Assembly (NCBI GenBank): GCA_037903355.1
Contig: JBAJFE010000005.1
Coordinates: 1 to 64,000 of the forward strand
Direction: 5' to 3'
Source: Trichuris trichiura
Taxonomy: Eukaryota; Nematoda; Enoplea; Trichinellida; Trichuridae
Length of the DNA: 64,000 bases
The notes under the pieces were generated by a model. That model was not told the DNA's origin. It saw only the letters and a list, made by a program, of their open reading frames with translations, and did no database searches. Shown one piece after another: positions 24,770-37,879 of this stretch. The position numbers were made by a program, and so were the translations under genes. How positions within the stretch are numbered: the first letter of the stretch is position 1; the number at the start of each line of letters is the position of its first letter.

Positions 24770-25015
24770 CGTTTTGACGCAGCGTCAAGATTTGGCATCA
24801 CAGTTAAGCACGCCTTCTTTGGGCGTTAAACGTCTTGAGGCGGTGTCAGAATGTGAATTTCTGGTTTGACGTGCCTCCCTTTGACGCGAGACATTTTGAC
24901 GTGACGTGAAAGTGTAACCTCTCAGTTTGACGCGCCTTATTTTGACAAGACATCTTGACGCTGCATGAAAATTTGACTTTATGGTATGACGCACACTCTT
25001 TTGACGGGAGGCTAA
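24770..25015 (+). repeat. About four copies of a 61-bp repeat flanking the satellite array
   Basis: Units share GTTTGACGYGCCTYCTTTTG and a following TTTTGACGCRGCRTSAAA with about 61-bp spacing (24770, 24830, 24892, 24951). The same unit lies just left of the 455-bp array at 17806-17880, so the array looks inserted into, or expanded within, this repeat. Confidence 0.85.
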
Positions 25016-25737
25016 TTTTCACAAGACGTGGAGTTAAGATTGTCCCATAATTAGTAGGGAAAGGTGATGCTAAGAGATGTGATGAAAGCGAGTATCTACC
25101 ATTTTCCCTTTTGGTGTTGTAGAATCAGTGCAGGAAAAGGGAATGTACAGGAAGGAGAACATTACATTGAGGATGGAATTCCAATGCAGTTTTACACGAA
25201 TAATAGTACACGTTCATGTTTGGCTTACGTTAGAATGTTTCCTATGAGAAACGAAAACGTATGAAAGGACTTTCTAAATGTTCATTTTCTATCCTTATCT
25301 GTAAAAGATTTTTAAAATGTTTTATAAAAACTTCTTGAAACAGTTTTTAACCTTCTGTTCATTAATCAACGTTTAGTGTTATAAATTTTGCAAAATATGT
25401 TCGGAACGTAGTCTATCGGAGACTCAAACTGACAGTATGCAGAATAGTACAGAATTTGATAGAGAATTTATGGTTTAAATGTAGAGGTGATCTTAGGGTG
25501 TTACTATTACTTTTGAGAAAGCATAAAAGACACAGTGAAGGGCATATCTGTGCGACTCCAATAGAGGGCAATCAATTTATCCCTGAAGAAATAAATGTTC
25601 CCTGGAAAACACGGAAACGAGACGGATTTTCCACAAATCGAATACAAGCGATCACTGATAAGAAACTCAGTCGTCGGAAAGATCCTACAAAAAGGTGAAC
25701 ACCAAGACCGTTTCTGATATTTTCGGGTATTGATGGA
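25016..25737. other. Intergenic sequence, no gene seen
   Basis: Two short plus-strand frames (25064-25264 and 25456-25698) have balanced composition but no recognisable domain and no clear splice partners. Confidence 0.45.
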
Positions 25738-27233
25738 TTAAGTCAAAAGAAAAGACAACTGGGAAAAACATTTGAATTTGAACGGAAAGTAAAAATGCTC
25801 ATAAAGTATCCATTCCACAGTCTGAAGGATAAACGTAAAGGCATTACGCACGAAATTAAAAGCAGCTTCTCTATCCTTTACGCAAAAAAAGGTGTGCTGC
25901 AAATAAGCGAACGATTCAAAGAACATGTGACATTCACTTTCATTCATTCATTCTAATACAGAAATTTCCATACGCGTATTCGTTTTAATAAATAAGAGAA
26001 AAAACTTACCAGAAGCGATAAGCCAAGCAGGAAACCATAGAATGCAGGAGAATAAGTGAATCGATGAGAGCAATAAACGAAACAACGACCATTGTTATTT
26101 TGAAAATCAAAAACACTGACAGAAAGAGCGATGCTGCATAAAAAGAATTGCAGGGCGAAATTGTACTGTTTTATAGCATTAGCATAACTGTATTGAACAT
26201 GAGAACTGTTTAAATTTGAGCTACAGAGCGAATGATGAGAACAAAAATTGAATGGGACAAAATGGAAAAAAAATGGTTATAAGTTCATATTTTCATAAGT
26301 AATAGCAACAGAAAACGAGCCATTCGCACCCTAAGCGGTAAAACAGCTGTAACGTCCCATCTGGACCACACTCCATCGGTGGATATTCTTCTCGAGATGC
26401 TTTTATTTGTTACCGAGAACGAACCGAAACACATTACCAGGTCCAACGTTACCGAAACGTTTCCTCGTCGAATGCCGAACAAGTGACGTCACCTTTCTGT
26501 CTTCTCTTTCCTTACCGTATTCTGACTCACAAGTTTCTTTTACAGGTCGGTGAGTTCAGTTATGAGAATGGAGTGCATACCTCACTGTCAATGCCATTAT
26601 AGTAATTAATTATTTCGTGCTGACCAGTTTTAAAAGCTAATACGATTTTGATCATCTTAGCCGAAGAAGGCAAGAATGTAACAGGGATTCCAGCAGATTT
26701 TGTTCACGGACATCTCTTTCAGATTGTTGCGACAACATTTTAAACGCTTACTTAGGAAAATGAAAACAGCAGAAGAGCTAACATTTTTATGCACCCACAA
26801 ACAGATCAAAGAGTAGAATCAGAAAGAGTGAAGCCCCCAATCTGCAAAAGAAAAGGCACAACGAAGAATGTGACCATGAACAGCAATTCCATTGTCACAA
26901 ACGTAAAATGAACCCCAAATTATCAAAAATAGCCAGCAACAAAGCAGAAGTTACAACAGAACGCTTAATCAAACAGAATGCTTTAACGAAGGTGCTGAAA
27001 ACGTGACTTACGTAAGCTGCAGCAAACGAATTACAATAACAAACTCTAAACTGCTTTCGAATAAATGCTTTCGACAAGTTAATAACATTGGTGATAAAAA
27101 GCCCAATTAGAGCAGACGGAGGAACACTTACAGGGTGCCGCCGTCCTCTGGCAAAAGTCTTTACTACAGAAAAAATTAGAAAGTGCCTACGGAGCACTTG
27201 GAGACAAAGTGAGTCTCGTTTAATGAGATGCAC
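25738..27233 (-). other. Exon-like minus-strand segments, product unknown
   Basis: Several minus-strand open segments are followed by consensus donors. About 26012-26125 ends GCTTCTG before GTAAGT and reads ..CFVYCSHRFTYSPAFYG.. with a hydrophobic tail. Short segments end before GTAAGY near 27131 and 27009. A frame at 25738-25947 is rich in aromatic residues. Some are hydrophobic, which would fit a membrane protein, but phases could not be linked into one model and AT-rich chance frames remain possible. Confidence 0.2.
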
Positions 27234-30200
27234 TATGCCCCAGTTTAGAAATTAATTGATTTAAATGATCTAGTGCCTTCTCATCAGTTGCTTTCTTTGA
27301 AGCGCGAATCGTGAGATACATGTAAAAGTAAGCATTTGGCGCACAAAAACTTGTGCCAACATCCGGCAGCATTTGTAAACTGTTTCCCGAACTATTCTAA
27401 TCAGGTTTTTTAAATCACCGGTGGCTTATGATCCGTACTATTTAAAGAGTTATTAATAAATACGAAGGCATATGTATAGCTTCTCTGCGCTATAAATAAA
27501 GCAATTCCATTACATAAAGGCTGTAAATAATCTTTATGTACATAAATTCATTGATAATCGAGTTTTCGTCAGAGACCAGAATAATTCAGGCTTGAGAGTA
27601 AATGATCATTGAGACGGAGAAGCCAAAGTGGCATTTTCTAAAATACACTAATTGACTTCATACCACGTGTCTTATATTAAGAAATTACCATGCTACAAAG
27701 AATAATTATTCCAGACGCCATACCTTCTCGTGCAGTTAGCTGACCGTGCACTCTGCGAAGGCAAAAACAGAATCACACAACATGAAACTTTCACGTTCGT
27801 TATACATTTGTTACAACATACGTGTATATTACGCGAACAGTTTCGTTGCTTATGGGATACATCTTGCGACGTCGTCAACGTCTTGTCGAGATAAGATGGA
27901 ACAAAACATGTCCCGAAAGGTAGAGATTATCCGTTGTTTTTCCCCACTTTAGGGAATATGTTGCGTTTCCACCCTCGTTCCTTCTTTCTCTCTCTCCCTC
28001 TCTTTTAAACAACTGGCTAGCTGATGAAGATAATAGAGAAACGAAACAGGTCAGAGGGAAGGAATGGCATAGACGCGCTGAAGGGTTGGCTTCCAAATAT
28101 TCACAATTTCAAGTATTCTTCGGCAAGTGTGAGGTGACTCAAAGTAGCGTACATTGAACTTTAAAGGAAGAGATGCATTTCATTGCCAATTTTTGTTTTA
28201 AATTTCCTTCCTCTATTCGGCTGATCATTCTGCTAACAATTAAATATGGCAAAACGTGCAGTGGAAACTACATGCAAAGCGTAAGTAAAAACGTGAATTA
28301 AAATAAATTCATATTTTAAAGAATGTGAAAATTTAAACAGATGAAGTAACTGCTTTTAAAAATCAGACGTATAAGCGGACAAAAACTAAAGGTTACGCTA
28401 AACACCAAATGAAAAACTAAACTGCAGGCCGGAAGTTAGGCAACCTATAGATGTCCCAGATGAGCAGAAGGTAGAAGGAGCTCAATGAATATCAGTCATG
28501 ATAGTTATTATAGCTGCTTATACAATTAGAAAAGACCGTTCAAGAATTCTCGAAAAACAATTAGTCCTAAGCAGGGATTACAAAATGAATTATTTTCTAT
28601 GAAGCGCTGGCCAGGGCACAGAAAGTGCAAATATTAACTTTGCCTTGTCACAACAGCGCACCGTCGGAATTCAATCAGCAACTGTTTCAAAAGGAGGAAT
28701 TCCAATGCAACCGAAACGAAATAACATTAAAGGAAATTCTGGTTCAACCATAGATAAGTTCACTGTACCTTAATAATTTTTACTGTATCTAAACGTCATT
28801 TTCAGACGGTGCAGACTTAAAATCTCCTATCACTTGTTCAGGCATCAGGTATTCCGCTGACATTTAAGAAATGCATACATTTCTTTTTCATCATACGAGA
28901 AGCTCAATTCTCAAGGGAAATTGGATGGAAAGGAAAATCTTATTCAAGGAAAATAGCCTTCATTTAAGCCATTTTGCTAATAAAAATAAATGGAAACTGT
29001 TTTTAATAGTAATTCTACAAAACCTAACCTTTTTTCCTACTAAAACTGAAGAAGACCGTTCATCCTCTCTGCATCTAATTCATCGTTTTTGCTTACCGAC
29101 TGTCATTGCTTTCACAAATATGACTGCTGCAATCACCACTCGTACATATTTTTTGCTGTGTGCTACAACGGAGGTCCGCAATCCTTACGTAACGATTGAT
29201 ACGTTCCACGTATGCTTTCACGATGAGCAATAACGAAGAAAATAAGCGGCTGCTCAGTAATTTTTAATGAGAGCAAACTGAAATTGAGCCATCGCACCGA
29301 TAGACAGTGATAAGGCGAAGATGAGAGGATAAGGTTAAGGCAAGTCTCTGCTTTATCGCTGAAAACGGAACCAGCTCAGTTGTGAAAGCTTCGATCATTC
29401 GTGCTAGTTTACACGCAATGCGAATAAACCGTTTTGATATCGGAAAAATAGTCTTGTCCTTCGAACTAATAATGTTTCGTGTTCGCTGATGTTTGCTTTA
29501 CTTATAGACTCTGTGTGAGCAAATAATTTTGTGAAATAACAGCATTCTCTAATAGCTACGCCTGGGACGTATTGAAAAGAATTCCACCTGATGATCAGAC
29601 TTAAAAATAACGTAATTTCTTCGGATGGAAAAGGAAAAGTATACCAAGAAAAATAGCGTTACAAGGAGAAGGAAAAAGCAGTACAGTTTTCCACTAAAAA
29701 CAATTCTAAGTTTTTCGACGTTACTTTTCAAAGGCAACAGAAACTCATGATCGAAAAATTTGGCTTCCGACCCATTCATGCTTTAAAAACCTTAACGAAC
29801 CGGTTTGCTTGCGTCATATTGCATTAACTAGACATCACTGCTGCTACGGACCTGAAGTTTCCTGACGGATTAAGCAAATTTTATTCCAATCTTCATATTT
29901 TAGTGGCAAAAATTTCAAGATAATACTGGCATTCAGAATAAACGGAAGTCTTGCCATCCCTTCACCCGCGAAAAACATCGCAACCAACCGCGGTTTGAGA
30001 AATGCAGGTTCCTTTTCAAAAATTGCCAGCCATACCGCACAAACCTTATTAGAAAGGAGAAGGGCCATTCTGCACTAGCATTATACGGGTTGAAGGCGAA
30101 TGTTTTGGCTTAAATTTAAACTTACGATCGATAAAGAAAAGACAGAGCAAAGTGACCGGCAAAATTACAATAAGAAAGAACCTGCAATTTTCAGGCGATG

Positions 30201-31794
30201 GTAGAATACCGAAATGAAGGCGTTTTCTTGGGCACTAACGAAATGCATGCTTATCTATTCGGCGGTTTTACATTCAATGTCTTACTTGACTCAACATTTG
30301 ACTTCGTCATATCTACAATGCCTAAAACGTATAGCTTGCTCGGAAGACACCGTTTTTGCTGGCTTGCCTTCTAAGCTCAAAGACGTTTAAATCTTATGCC
30401 TTATGTTAACATACAGAACGGCGAGGCCAAAGGAAATCAACCTTACCTAAAGCAGTATAAGAACAAGTACCTCACAATCTATACAGTAATGAATACCATA
30501 TACAAAAAGCAACTCAATTTTTTGCCACTTCTCATGCTCCGACCAGCCTTTAGCGGACATTGACATTATACTGGCTGTGATGACGGGGCAAGGAATACTC
30601 CAATAACTTCGTGGTAAAAGAATTGTAAGTGCTAAAGGGGTTGCTTCTACATATGCCATTATAAAATAAAGCGACGCTCAGTTCCCACTATGTTCACAAT
30701 GAAGGATATTAAAAGTTCAAGTGGAAACAAGACATTTGCAACTTGGTAGCACGCGAAAACTAGCAGCCAAGCTTAGCTCAAAACGTCTGCGTGGAATTCA
30801 AACAGGGTGGCGGCTACAGCTTCAGACTTAGCATACGTATTCCTGAGCAGCATCCTATACTAGACAAAATATACCTACCCGATAGTCGCACATTTTAGGA
30901 GTTCGAACTTGGCAAGTAAACATTTTTAAACTTCTGGCAGCCAAACTGTTTTAACCGCCACCACTATAACCGATAAACATCAGTTACGTAGACAAAACGT
31001 AATAATATCTTAGAAAATCACGATCCGGTAGGCAGCTAAACCTCTGAATCAATCGAGCTTCATAGTGCTATGTCTAATTTGCGTCACAGGTTGGAACCAG
31101 AAGTGCCATTTTTCAAAGTACGCGCACTTCATCAGCACTGATAAAAACTTTTAGAAAAGGATTTTCTTCATCATTAATAAAGAACAAGATAACTTTTAAA
31201 GCTGTAGAAATGGTTTGAGTATAGTCGTTTCTAAATCTTAAAGCAGCTTCTTGTCTTGTAGTGACTTGCACTGCATGCACATACCTGCGCATCCTAATAC
31301 GCTTACGATTTTATCGGTCCTCGGCTTTTCAGCCTCTCTTATTCTTCATACAATCCGAATGTTTTTATACTACAGAAACAGAATGAGACAAGAAACTCCT
31401 CCTTTGATACTATGATTATTCGAGCGAGCGTCGGGATGGACAATAACGGTACACCAAAAAGAACCATTTCGATCATTGTCTCCATTTTCATCTTATCGCT
31501 TCCGTCCCGATTAAGAAAGAGGAGTGGCGACTGACAATGGTCATTGCGTCAGCCAGAATTTCTTCCACAGAGGTCGCTCAATGAATTCTGTTTTTTAGTT
31601 TTACGAAATGCCACATTGATATAATTATTTTTGAATGTAATTGAAAAAATGTTATCAAAGTGAATAGAGATGCCTGTCCTCCCGTTGAAAGCAAATAAGA
31701 ACACATTTATTGTCAAGCTACCAAACTGGATCACATAAGCACAGTTGTAGCTTGCAATGATGTAATATTTGCCAAATTTGAACAACCTGAATCG
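27234..31794. other. AT-rich sequence, no gene resolved
   Basis: A 120-codon plus-strand frame (28871-29233) and a 74-codon minus-strand frame (29844-30068) have no family resemblance. A CTTTAG before GTAAGG at 30444 would create a stop in its only open frame. I see no supportable gene. Confidence 0.4.
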
Positions 31795-32347
31795 TTAAAT
31801 GAACTCATAGGTACGAGGTAACTGAAAATTGCAGTCTTTGGCCATGAGGATACTACCGTGTCCTGCTTTTTCTTCACTAACTTCCAAAGGCAACCCATCC
31901 CCATAGCGAAATACATTATTATCGCCATCTTTCCAATTAAGCTCATTTTCAAGACTAATGCCATCATAAGGAGCGGCAGAACTTTCACTGTCCGCTAGTG
32001 AGAAAAAAATGGTCATTACTCGACCAAAAGCAGATTAACTTACAACTTTCCGCGCTTGAAACCTCGGAACCATAATAATGATACTCATATATAGCCCAAC
32101 GTTTCTCCTGGTAGCACAAATTCGTGTTAAGTGCGTCAAAAGCACAGTTATCCAAATATTCGCAATAAAAGATCGGCTCCTCCTTGCGTGATTGAAAAGT
32201 CATATCGCGCTTGCTGCGTTTCAACACCGGCAGCAGTACATTATCGTTGGCATTGACAAAACATTCGTAACTGAGATCGTTTACGTCACTGTCAAACGTG
32301 GCTTTCCAAAGTCTACAACGTTTCAAATGTTGCAGTAAAATTTGCAC
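31795..32347 (-). CDS. Last two exons of an unrecognised acidic, Ser/Asn-rich protein
   Basis: A minus-strand exon (about 32312-32044) with codon use like the nearby real genes reads DLSYECFVNANDNVLLPVL.., then YCEYLDNCAFDALNTNLCYQ, and ends ..SEVSSAES. A consensus GTAAGT..TTTCTCACTAG intron of 49 nt (31995-32043) follows. It joins in phase to a final exon 31994-31795 (..SDSESSAAPYDGISLENEL.., ending ..QLPRTYEFI and a stop). It is rich in Tyr, Asn, Asp and Ser with several cysteines. No known domain was recognised. It may be the 3' end of the zinc-finger gene upstream, but the exons in between could not all be phased. Confidence 0.45.
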
Positions 32348-33424
32348 CCAGCCAATTTGCTCGAACGTAAAGATATGTACTATTTCAGCGAAATAACAAA
32401 AACTTGCATTGGATGCATTCTTTGAGCGAGTAAATTAAAACTGAGAAGCTTCAGCTTCCGCTACACTTATTTTTACCATCTGAAGCATTGTATATTCAAA
32501 AACTGAATGGATTTAACTTGCAAAAAGCTTCGTTTCAAACTAAAGTGAAGGCATGCGTATCAGGCTACGAATGCAAACTTTCCCGCACGCTAAGTCATGG
32601 ATAAGCTACGCAAAAAAATTAAGATAATTAAGAAACTTACCTAAGGAAACTGCGCAACATTTATGATTAAAATTGCAGTCCTTGAAAGACTACGGATGCC
32701 CACGCAAAAGTCTGCTCACTTGCGTTGCCTCGTGTTGTTTACAATGCAATACAAAGTGTGGAACATAAAACTCTCTTCTAAGATCTTCAGTGTTAAAAAA
32801 TGAATTTGCAGTTCCACTGCCCTCTTTTTACTCACTGCATTAATTGTAAAGTTTGCCAATAATTGTTTGGCCGTATTTATGCGATAAACACTCATCAGCA
32901 AGTAAGAGATACTGAAGCTGCCATGCCAAAGCTACCTGAGCACAACTTTTTATGATAAAGCTATTAATAACTCAAATGACAAATCATGAAGGCTACGTAC
33001 AGCAGTGGCTTCCCATCGTAACCATAGATCTGTGGCTGAAAACTGGCTACTGTTCCTTTGCCATTTCGATATAGTAGCCTGAAAACATTTTAAGTCTGCT
33101 CATCTAACGAAAAAGCTGTTTTCAACGTACTAACTGAGACTGACCATTTAACTCCCCTATATGCCTACGTTTGCCTTATACAGCTTGTGTTTACGGCTAT
33201 TGTTAGCAAAAACGAATACATTTTCTGATAGGACAGTTAAAAGTGCCTGAAACTGACACTGGTCGAATGAAATTGCCTGTCATTAATGTACAAACTGCCG
33301 TACTCTGTTTAGGCATGACTAAAACCTTTGTTAGGCTTGCGTTACGACGAATATTCATTCGCATGCACACTTACGACTAGTTGAGCTTACTAGGCTGAAA
33401 TGCCTTTTACTCAAGCAAACGTAC

Positions 33425-33703
33425 CTTTGGTAAAAGCTGACGTCCGGCAATATAACCGTAATGTCTCGCAAGCAATAATGAGTCAATTGCATTCTAAAAA
33501 TAAAAACAAAAATTAAAAAACGCTAAAACGAATGCGTAAAATGCCAGGCTCATTTTGCGAAACACCAATGAACGCATAAAAAAATAGCATATTTGCTACT
33601 ACATAAAACGAATTAGAAAATCTGAAAAAATAGAACTTACTCATCATTTTCTATTATGCACAGTACCGGACGCTGCGCGAAAACTTTGCCATTGGACAAA
33701 ACG
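33425..33703 (-). CDS. Two short exon-like segments in the putative zinc-finger gene
   Basis: 33703-33641 follows GTCTTTTAG and precedes GTAAGT. It reads FVLSNGKVFAQRPVLCIIEN in the phase set by the exon ending at 34386. 33493-33425 follows ATTTTTAG and precedes GTACGT and reads AIDSLLLARHYGYIAGRQLL. The second does not continue the phase of the first, so either one boundary is wrong or the locus has decayed. A further YGYD-type segment lies at about 33011-33050 (PQIYGYDGKPLL). Confidence 0.3.
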
Positions 33704-34385
33704 CTAAAAGACTGAACGGTTAGCGAAACGATCGGCGCTAACTACTACTCATCGAAAGCAATTAAAGTTTTTATTTCCATTAACCATTAGTACAAAAGCT
33801 GGAAAAGGCAAAATAGTTCTGCAGAATATATTCTAGCGATAAAGTCGAACTTAACAACCTGATCGTCACTGTAACAATAGTTTTTGGCGCATGGGCAGAG
33901 TAAGTTTTGCATAATGTGTAATCTAAGTGATTGGCTGGTTTTTGAAATTTGCGCACTATGCGCGCATCGAAATAATGACGTAATAATAACGTAAATACGT
34001 ACCGAACTTAAAAAAGTGAAGTGCTCTCTTTCTGCGCACTATCCATCCATTCACGAATAAGAATTTTAACTGTCTTACCCGCATTTCAATAAATGGAGAT
34101 AATCAGGTGAATGATTAGGTTACTGTAGCAAAGGCGGGAAAGTGCACTTCTATTGTGGAAGCTGTGCTATCGTTTTCGCCGCTATTGCATTATAAAACGA
34201 GCGTGCAGCCTTAATTTTAAAAACGGATTCTCCCTTTACCGAAAAGCATTATTAAGTCAAGAAATTCGCCCACCATTTTTAGCTATTATCATATCTGAAA
34301 AAATAAGAACAGCTGAAAGTGCTTAAATAAAATAGCAGGGAATTTGATGCGAATTGATTAAAACTGTTAATATGCAACTACTTAC

Positions 34386-35826
34386 AATAGCTTATTAATA
34401 CCGTAACCCATGTACACCCCTGGAACGACAGCGTTGCATGCTTTTCTGCCGTATAGTTCGTCATTATAGAAATCCTCGTTGTTGACAAACTCTTTGTACT
34501 CCCAAGCAGGAATCACGTTCACGTTATCGATAAAGTCACTGGGAACCCATGGAGCGATAGAGTTGCATGCGCTACTGCTGCTACTGCTGCTCCTGCAGCT
34601 GCATGATCTGTCATTGCGCCCATCCTCACGGTTGAAGTATTCGCTATATCCATAAGCTCGTATTACATTCATACTGGCCATAAAATTGCCATTATCATAA
34701 GTTCGCTTTTCTTCATCACTTTTTCGTTTAGTGCAATATGTACTCTATGCATGCAGACATATTAGCAACAAAGCCAAAAAAAATTCTGAGGAAACAAATT
34801 TTTCTAGCACTACAAAAACAAACAAAAACATGATGTGAAAGACCTTAATATCGCGTTTTTCTCAGTCAGAATGAATAAATTTCTTAGGGACACTCATAAA
34901 AAATAATGGCGGAACGCACTTAACGAGTAGCAATAAAGAAGGTCAATAGCTAACATTATTATGAAGCTTTGAGCGTAACTCGCAGTTTTCCTAAAGCTTC
35001 GTTTGAACAAAATTCTGACTTTTAAAATTAATACTTTCGAAGTTGCATATCATAACGTTTAAAGCATAACGCGCATGAGATTCAGCGGAAAAGTTTTCGC
35101 ACTCTTCAGTAGCAAAGCAAAATACATTTTCTAACTTTAAGTTCCAATACACTTTCATCTGAAAGCGTTACAGTAAACAGTATGAAGGACATTACTTACG
35201 GTAAAACTGTTGTCATGAGCAAAGGCTTCGTTGCGAGTACCTCTGGAGCGCACAATTTTCTTCAAGTCAACCATACTCTAGAAATAAACTGTGTTTTATT
35301 ATCTATTGGCGGCAATTGTTACAGTCATTAATAGTGATATGACTTATTAGCAGGCAAGAGCACAAAAAACCAAGCATTACAAATTTCTCGATTCGCTATT
35401 GTAAAGAGCATATGCTGTTTTTTATTAATGCATTTAACCTAAAAGTTAATCATGCAACGCAGGGAAAAATAAACGATTGAAAAGAGCAGTTTTAATTTAA
35501 TTCAAACAAATCTAACTTTTGACTGCGGTTAGAATAAGTTTTGTACTTACTTCAATTGTTGAAATTTCATTCCTTCTCATGTGCACCTTAGCGTGCGACA
35601 ACAAACTATTTTTCCATTTAAATCTTCTGTCGCAGACGCTGCATCCGTACGGACGAAGGTCGGAATGGATCTTCGCGTGATTCCACAGGGTGGAACGCCG
35701 ATTAAAAGTTTTGCCACATTTGGAACATCCGAACAAATTATGATAACGGAGAATTCGACTACGCTCTTTAACGACGTTACGATTCACCTTTTTATTTACG
35801 TGCAATTGGGGATGCTTAAACATTGC
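34386..35826 (-). CDS. C2H2 zinc-finger protein, three linked exons
   Basis: Exon 35826-35551 (after GTTTTTAG, before GTAAGT) encodes two adjacent C2H2 fingers: CSKC-x12-HAKIH and CSVC-x12-HAKVH, joined by the linker SDLRPYG in place of the usual TGEKPY. Exon 35277-35200 (26 codons, SMVDLKKIVRSRGTRNEAFA..) and exon 34744-34386 (STYCTKRKSDEEKRTYDN.., then a serine run, then PAWEYKEFVNNEDFYNDELY) join in phase. Two fingers suggest sequence-specific nucleic-acid binding, but the target is unknown. The 5' start and 3' end are unresolved. The ATG at 35823-35821 directly follows the acceptor and could be the start after trans-splicing, or earlier exons may exist. Confidence 0.5.
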
Positions 35827-36844
35827 CTAAAAACAATTGCCGTCAAGAAAAAGACATAAACGACGCAAGACGGATGGATAACAGTTAATTAGAAAAGAGT
35901 TGCTCTTTGTAGTCTCACGAAAATTCATAAAACCATCCCAAACTATTGCAGTGACTAACAGCTACATTGAGGTTCAAGACACTTCATTTTATAGTGCCCG
36001 CAAAAGTGAGGAAACGAATCTTGGCTTCTAGCCGCTTGAGCTTCAGAAATATGCAGGTACTCTTCTAACAAGACTGCCAGTCATTCTGTTCTGTCTTTGT
36101 TTGCTGGCATGCTTGCCATCTTATTTTACCATTAACTAAGCTTAAGCCAAAATACGCACCTAACTTTTAGGTTTGTCTGGAGGTAAGATCAGAACTGGAT
36201 GCCAGGAAAGCTACAGTATGACAGTGAGGCTGCTAAGAGACAAAACTTTCGTTCTACCCAAAGCCACCGCAATTCAACGCTTAACTTTAACTTTTGATGA
36301 TTACAATTTTACACAGGGCTTTGTGGGTATCTTAGCATGGGACTTTGCTTCTTAGCATAGCAGAAAGTTCGCGCAACCACCTCTCGCTACGTGGATTAAC
36401 ATTTCCCGCTTTAAAAAATGCTTACCATCCTTATGAGAGAGAAAAGCGAAAACACAATTAACCAAAAATGCAGGGAAGCTTACGCTCAAAAAGGAAAAGA
36501 AAAGTGCAAAGTAAGAAATCAAAAAGCAAACTCCAGAAATTGAGCGCTAAAAAACCTGCAAATCAAAAAGACCAAAAAACAGAGGATGAAGGGAAGCATG
36601 AGAGACAATTTTTGTGCTTCTTGTTCTGTATTGTTTGAAGGCGGTTGGCATATATTCTTTTTTTAAACTTCGTAGGAATCATTTAAACTCGCGATCGCCC
36701 CGTTAAACTTTCATTAAATTTTCTAACGCCAAAGATGGCATCAGAAGTGTACGGAAGAAATTCGTGACTTTCTTTATTTAAAAAAACTACAACTCTCTTG
36801 TGACGATTATCTGGACTACAGCTAAACGTTATAAACTGTCGTAC

Positions 36845-37241
36845 ACGAGTTTCGCTAGCTTCCCTTAGGCATATAAAGGTTTCAGTCGAAATGCCTAAGA
36901 CTGAAAAATTTTTCTACGAGTGAAGCTCATAATAATCTATCGCAGTATCGCTAGTAAGCCACACTGCACCAATATACCAATCGAAGCGTTTTCAAAGAAA
37001 GCAAACTTACCTACGAGAACAGTCGAACACTCGATGAGAAACCAAGCCAACAATGACAAAATGGCACTGCTTTCACGCAAGGCCTTGACGTTAGCAAGAT
37101 TTTAAAATTAGCAAATCTGCATTGTACCTGCACACCACATTGTTTTACAGTAAAACCGGAACCGAATTCTGCAGTATAAAACGAGTACGGGATGACTTCC
37201 GCTGGCTCCACTGCCCTTTGTGCTGACACTACGATGAACAT
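36845..37241 (-). CDS. Three exon-like segments, possible N-terminus of an unrecognised protein
   Basis: Minus-strand segments 37241-37128 (begins ATG; MFIVVSAQRAVEPAEVIPYS..; before GTACAA), 37083-37011 (ALRESSAILSLLAWFLIECS.., hydrophobic; before GTAAGT) and 36900-36845 (VLGISTETFICLREASETR; after TTTTTCAG, before GTACGA) join with consistent phase 0, 1, 0. The middle segment could be a membrane span. No family is recognised, and short open segments like these can occur by chance in this composition. Confidence 0.3.
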
Positions 37242-37879
37242 GCTTTAAATGTAGGACGAAATTTAAAAAATAACTTCAAAAGACTATTCCAGTCCCAGCA
37301 TCTGCGAATGCACAATTCAGCGCACATACCATTTTATTTTAAACGCCTGCTACAGACCTTTGCGTAAAACAAGACAACGTACGTCTCAATTTCAAAAAGT
37401 AGGAATTTACTGTCCCAGGCGCACACATGCTTTGACTCAAAGGACTTGCCATACACGACTAGGCAGCGATAGAGCTTTGATTCTACTATTCACATTTGCA
37501 ACTGTAAGCTTAAGGTCGGTTGCATCAAGCGAACATATATCTTTCAAAATATCCCGTAACAGACCAGCAGAGCTTGCAAGTCTGTACGAGTGCCTTAACC
37601 GACATAGTATACAAAGCGGGCAAAATCTTTAACGCTTATCTTGACCTTAGTTAATACCAACAATGCCTGCTTACTCCATCGATAAAAGGCGGCATTACAA
37701 AAATTGTGCATTGCAAACAAGTAATGCAAATCAGTTTCTTGGCGTCAAAACATTGTAAACTCGGTTAGCACGCGCGACATACCTGAAAATCAGGTATATT
37801 GAATACTGTAAAACAATTCTTCAAAGTTTAAAACAGCAGCGCCGTTGCTTAGCTCAACATTGAAAAGCAGTTCATTCCG

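Noticed and set aside
18112..24869. Many frames of 60-113 codons inside the satellite array
   Set aside because: Frames are not conserved in position or sequence between units, and there are frame shifts in every copy.
28871..29233. A 120-codon plus-strand frame
   Set aside because: There is no recognisable domain, no splice partner, and AT-rich composition in which frames of this length occur by chance.
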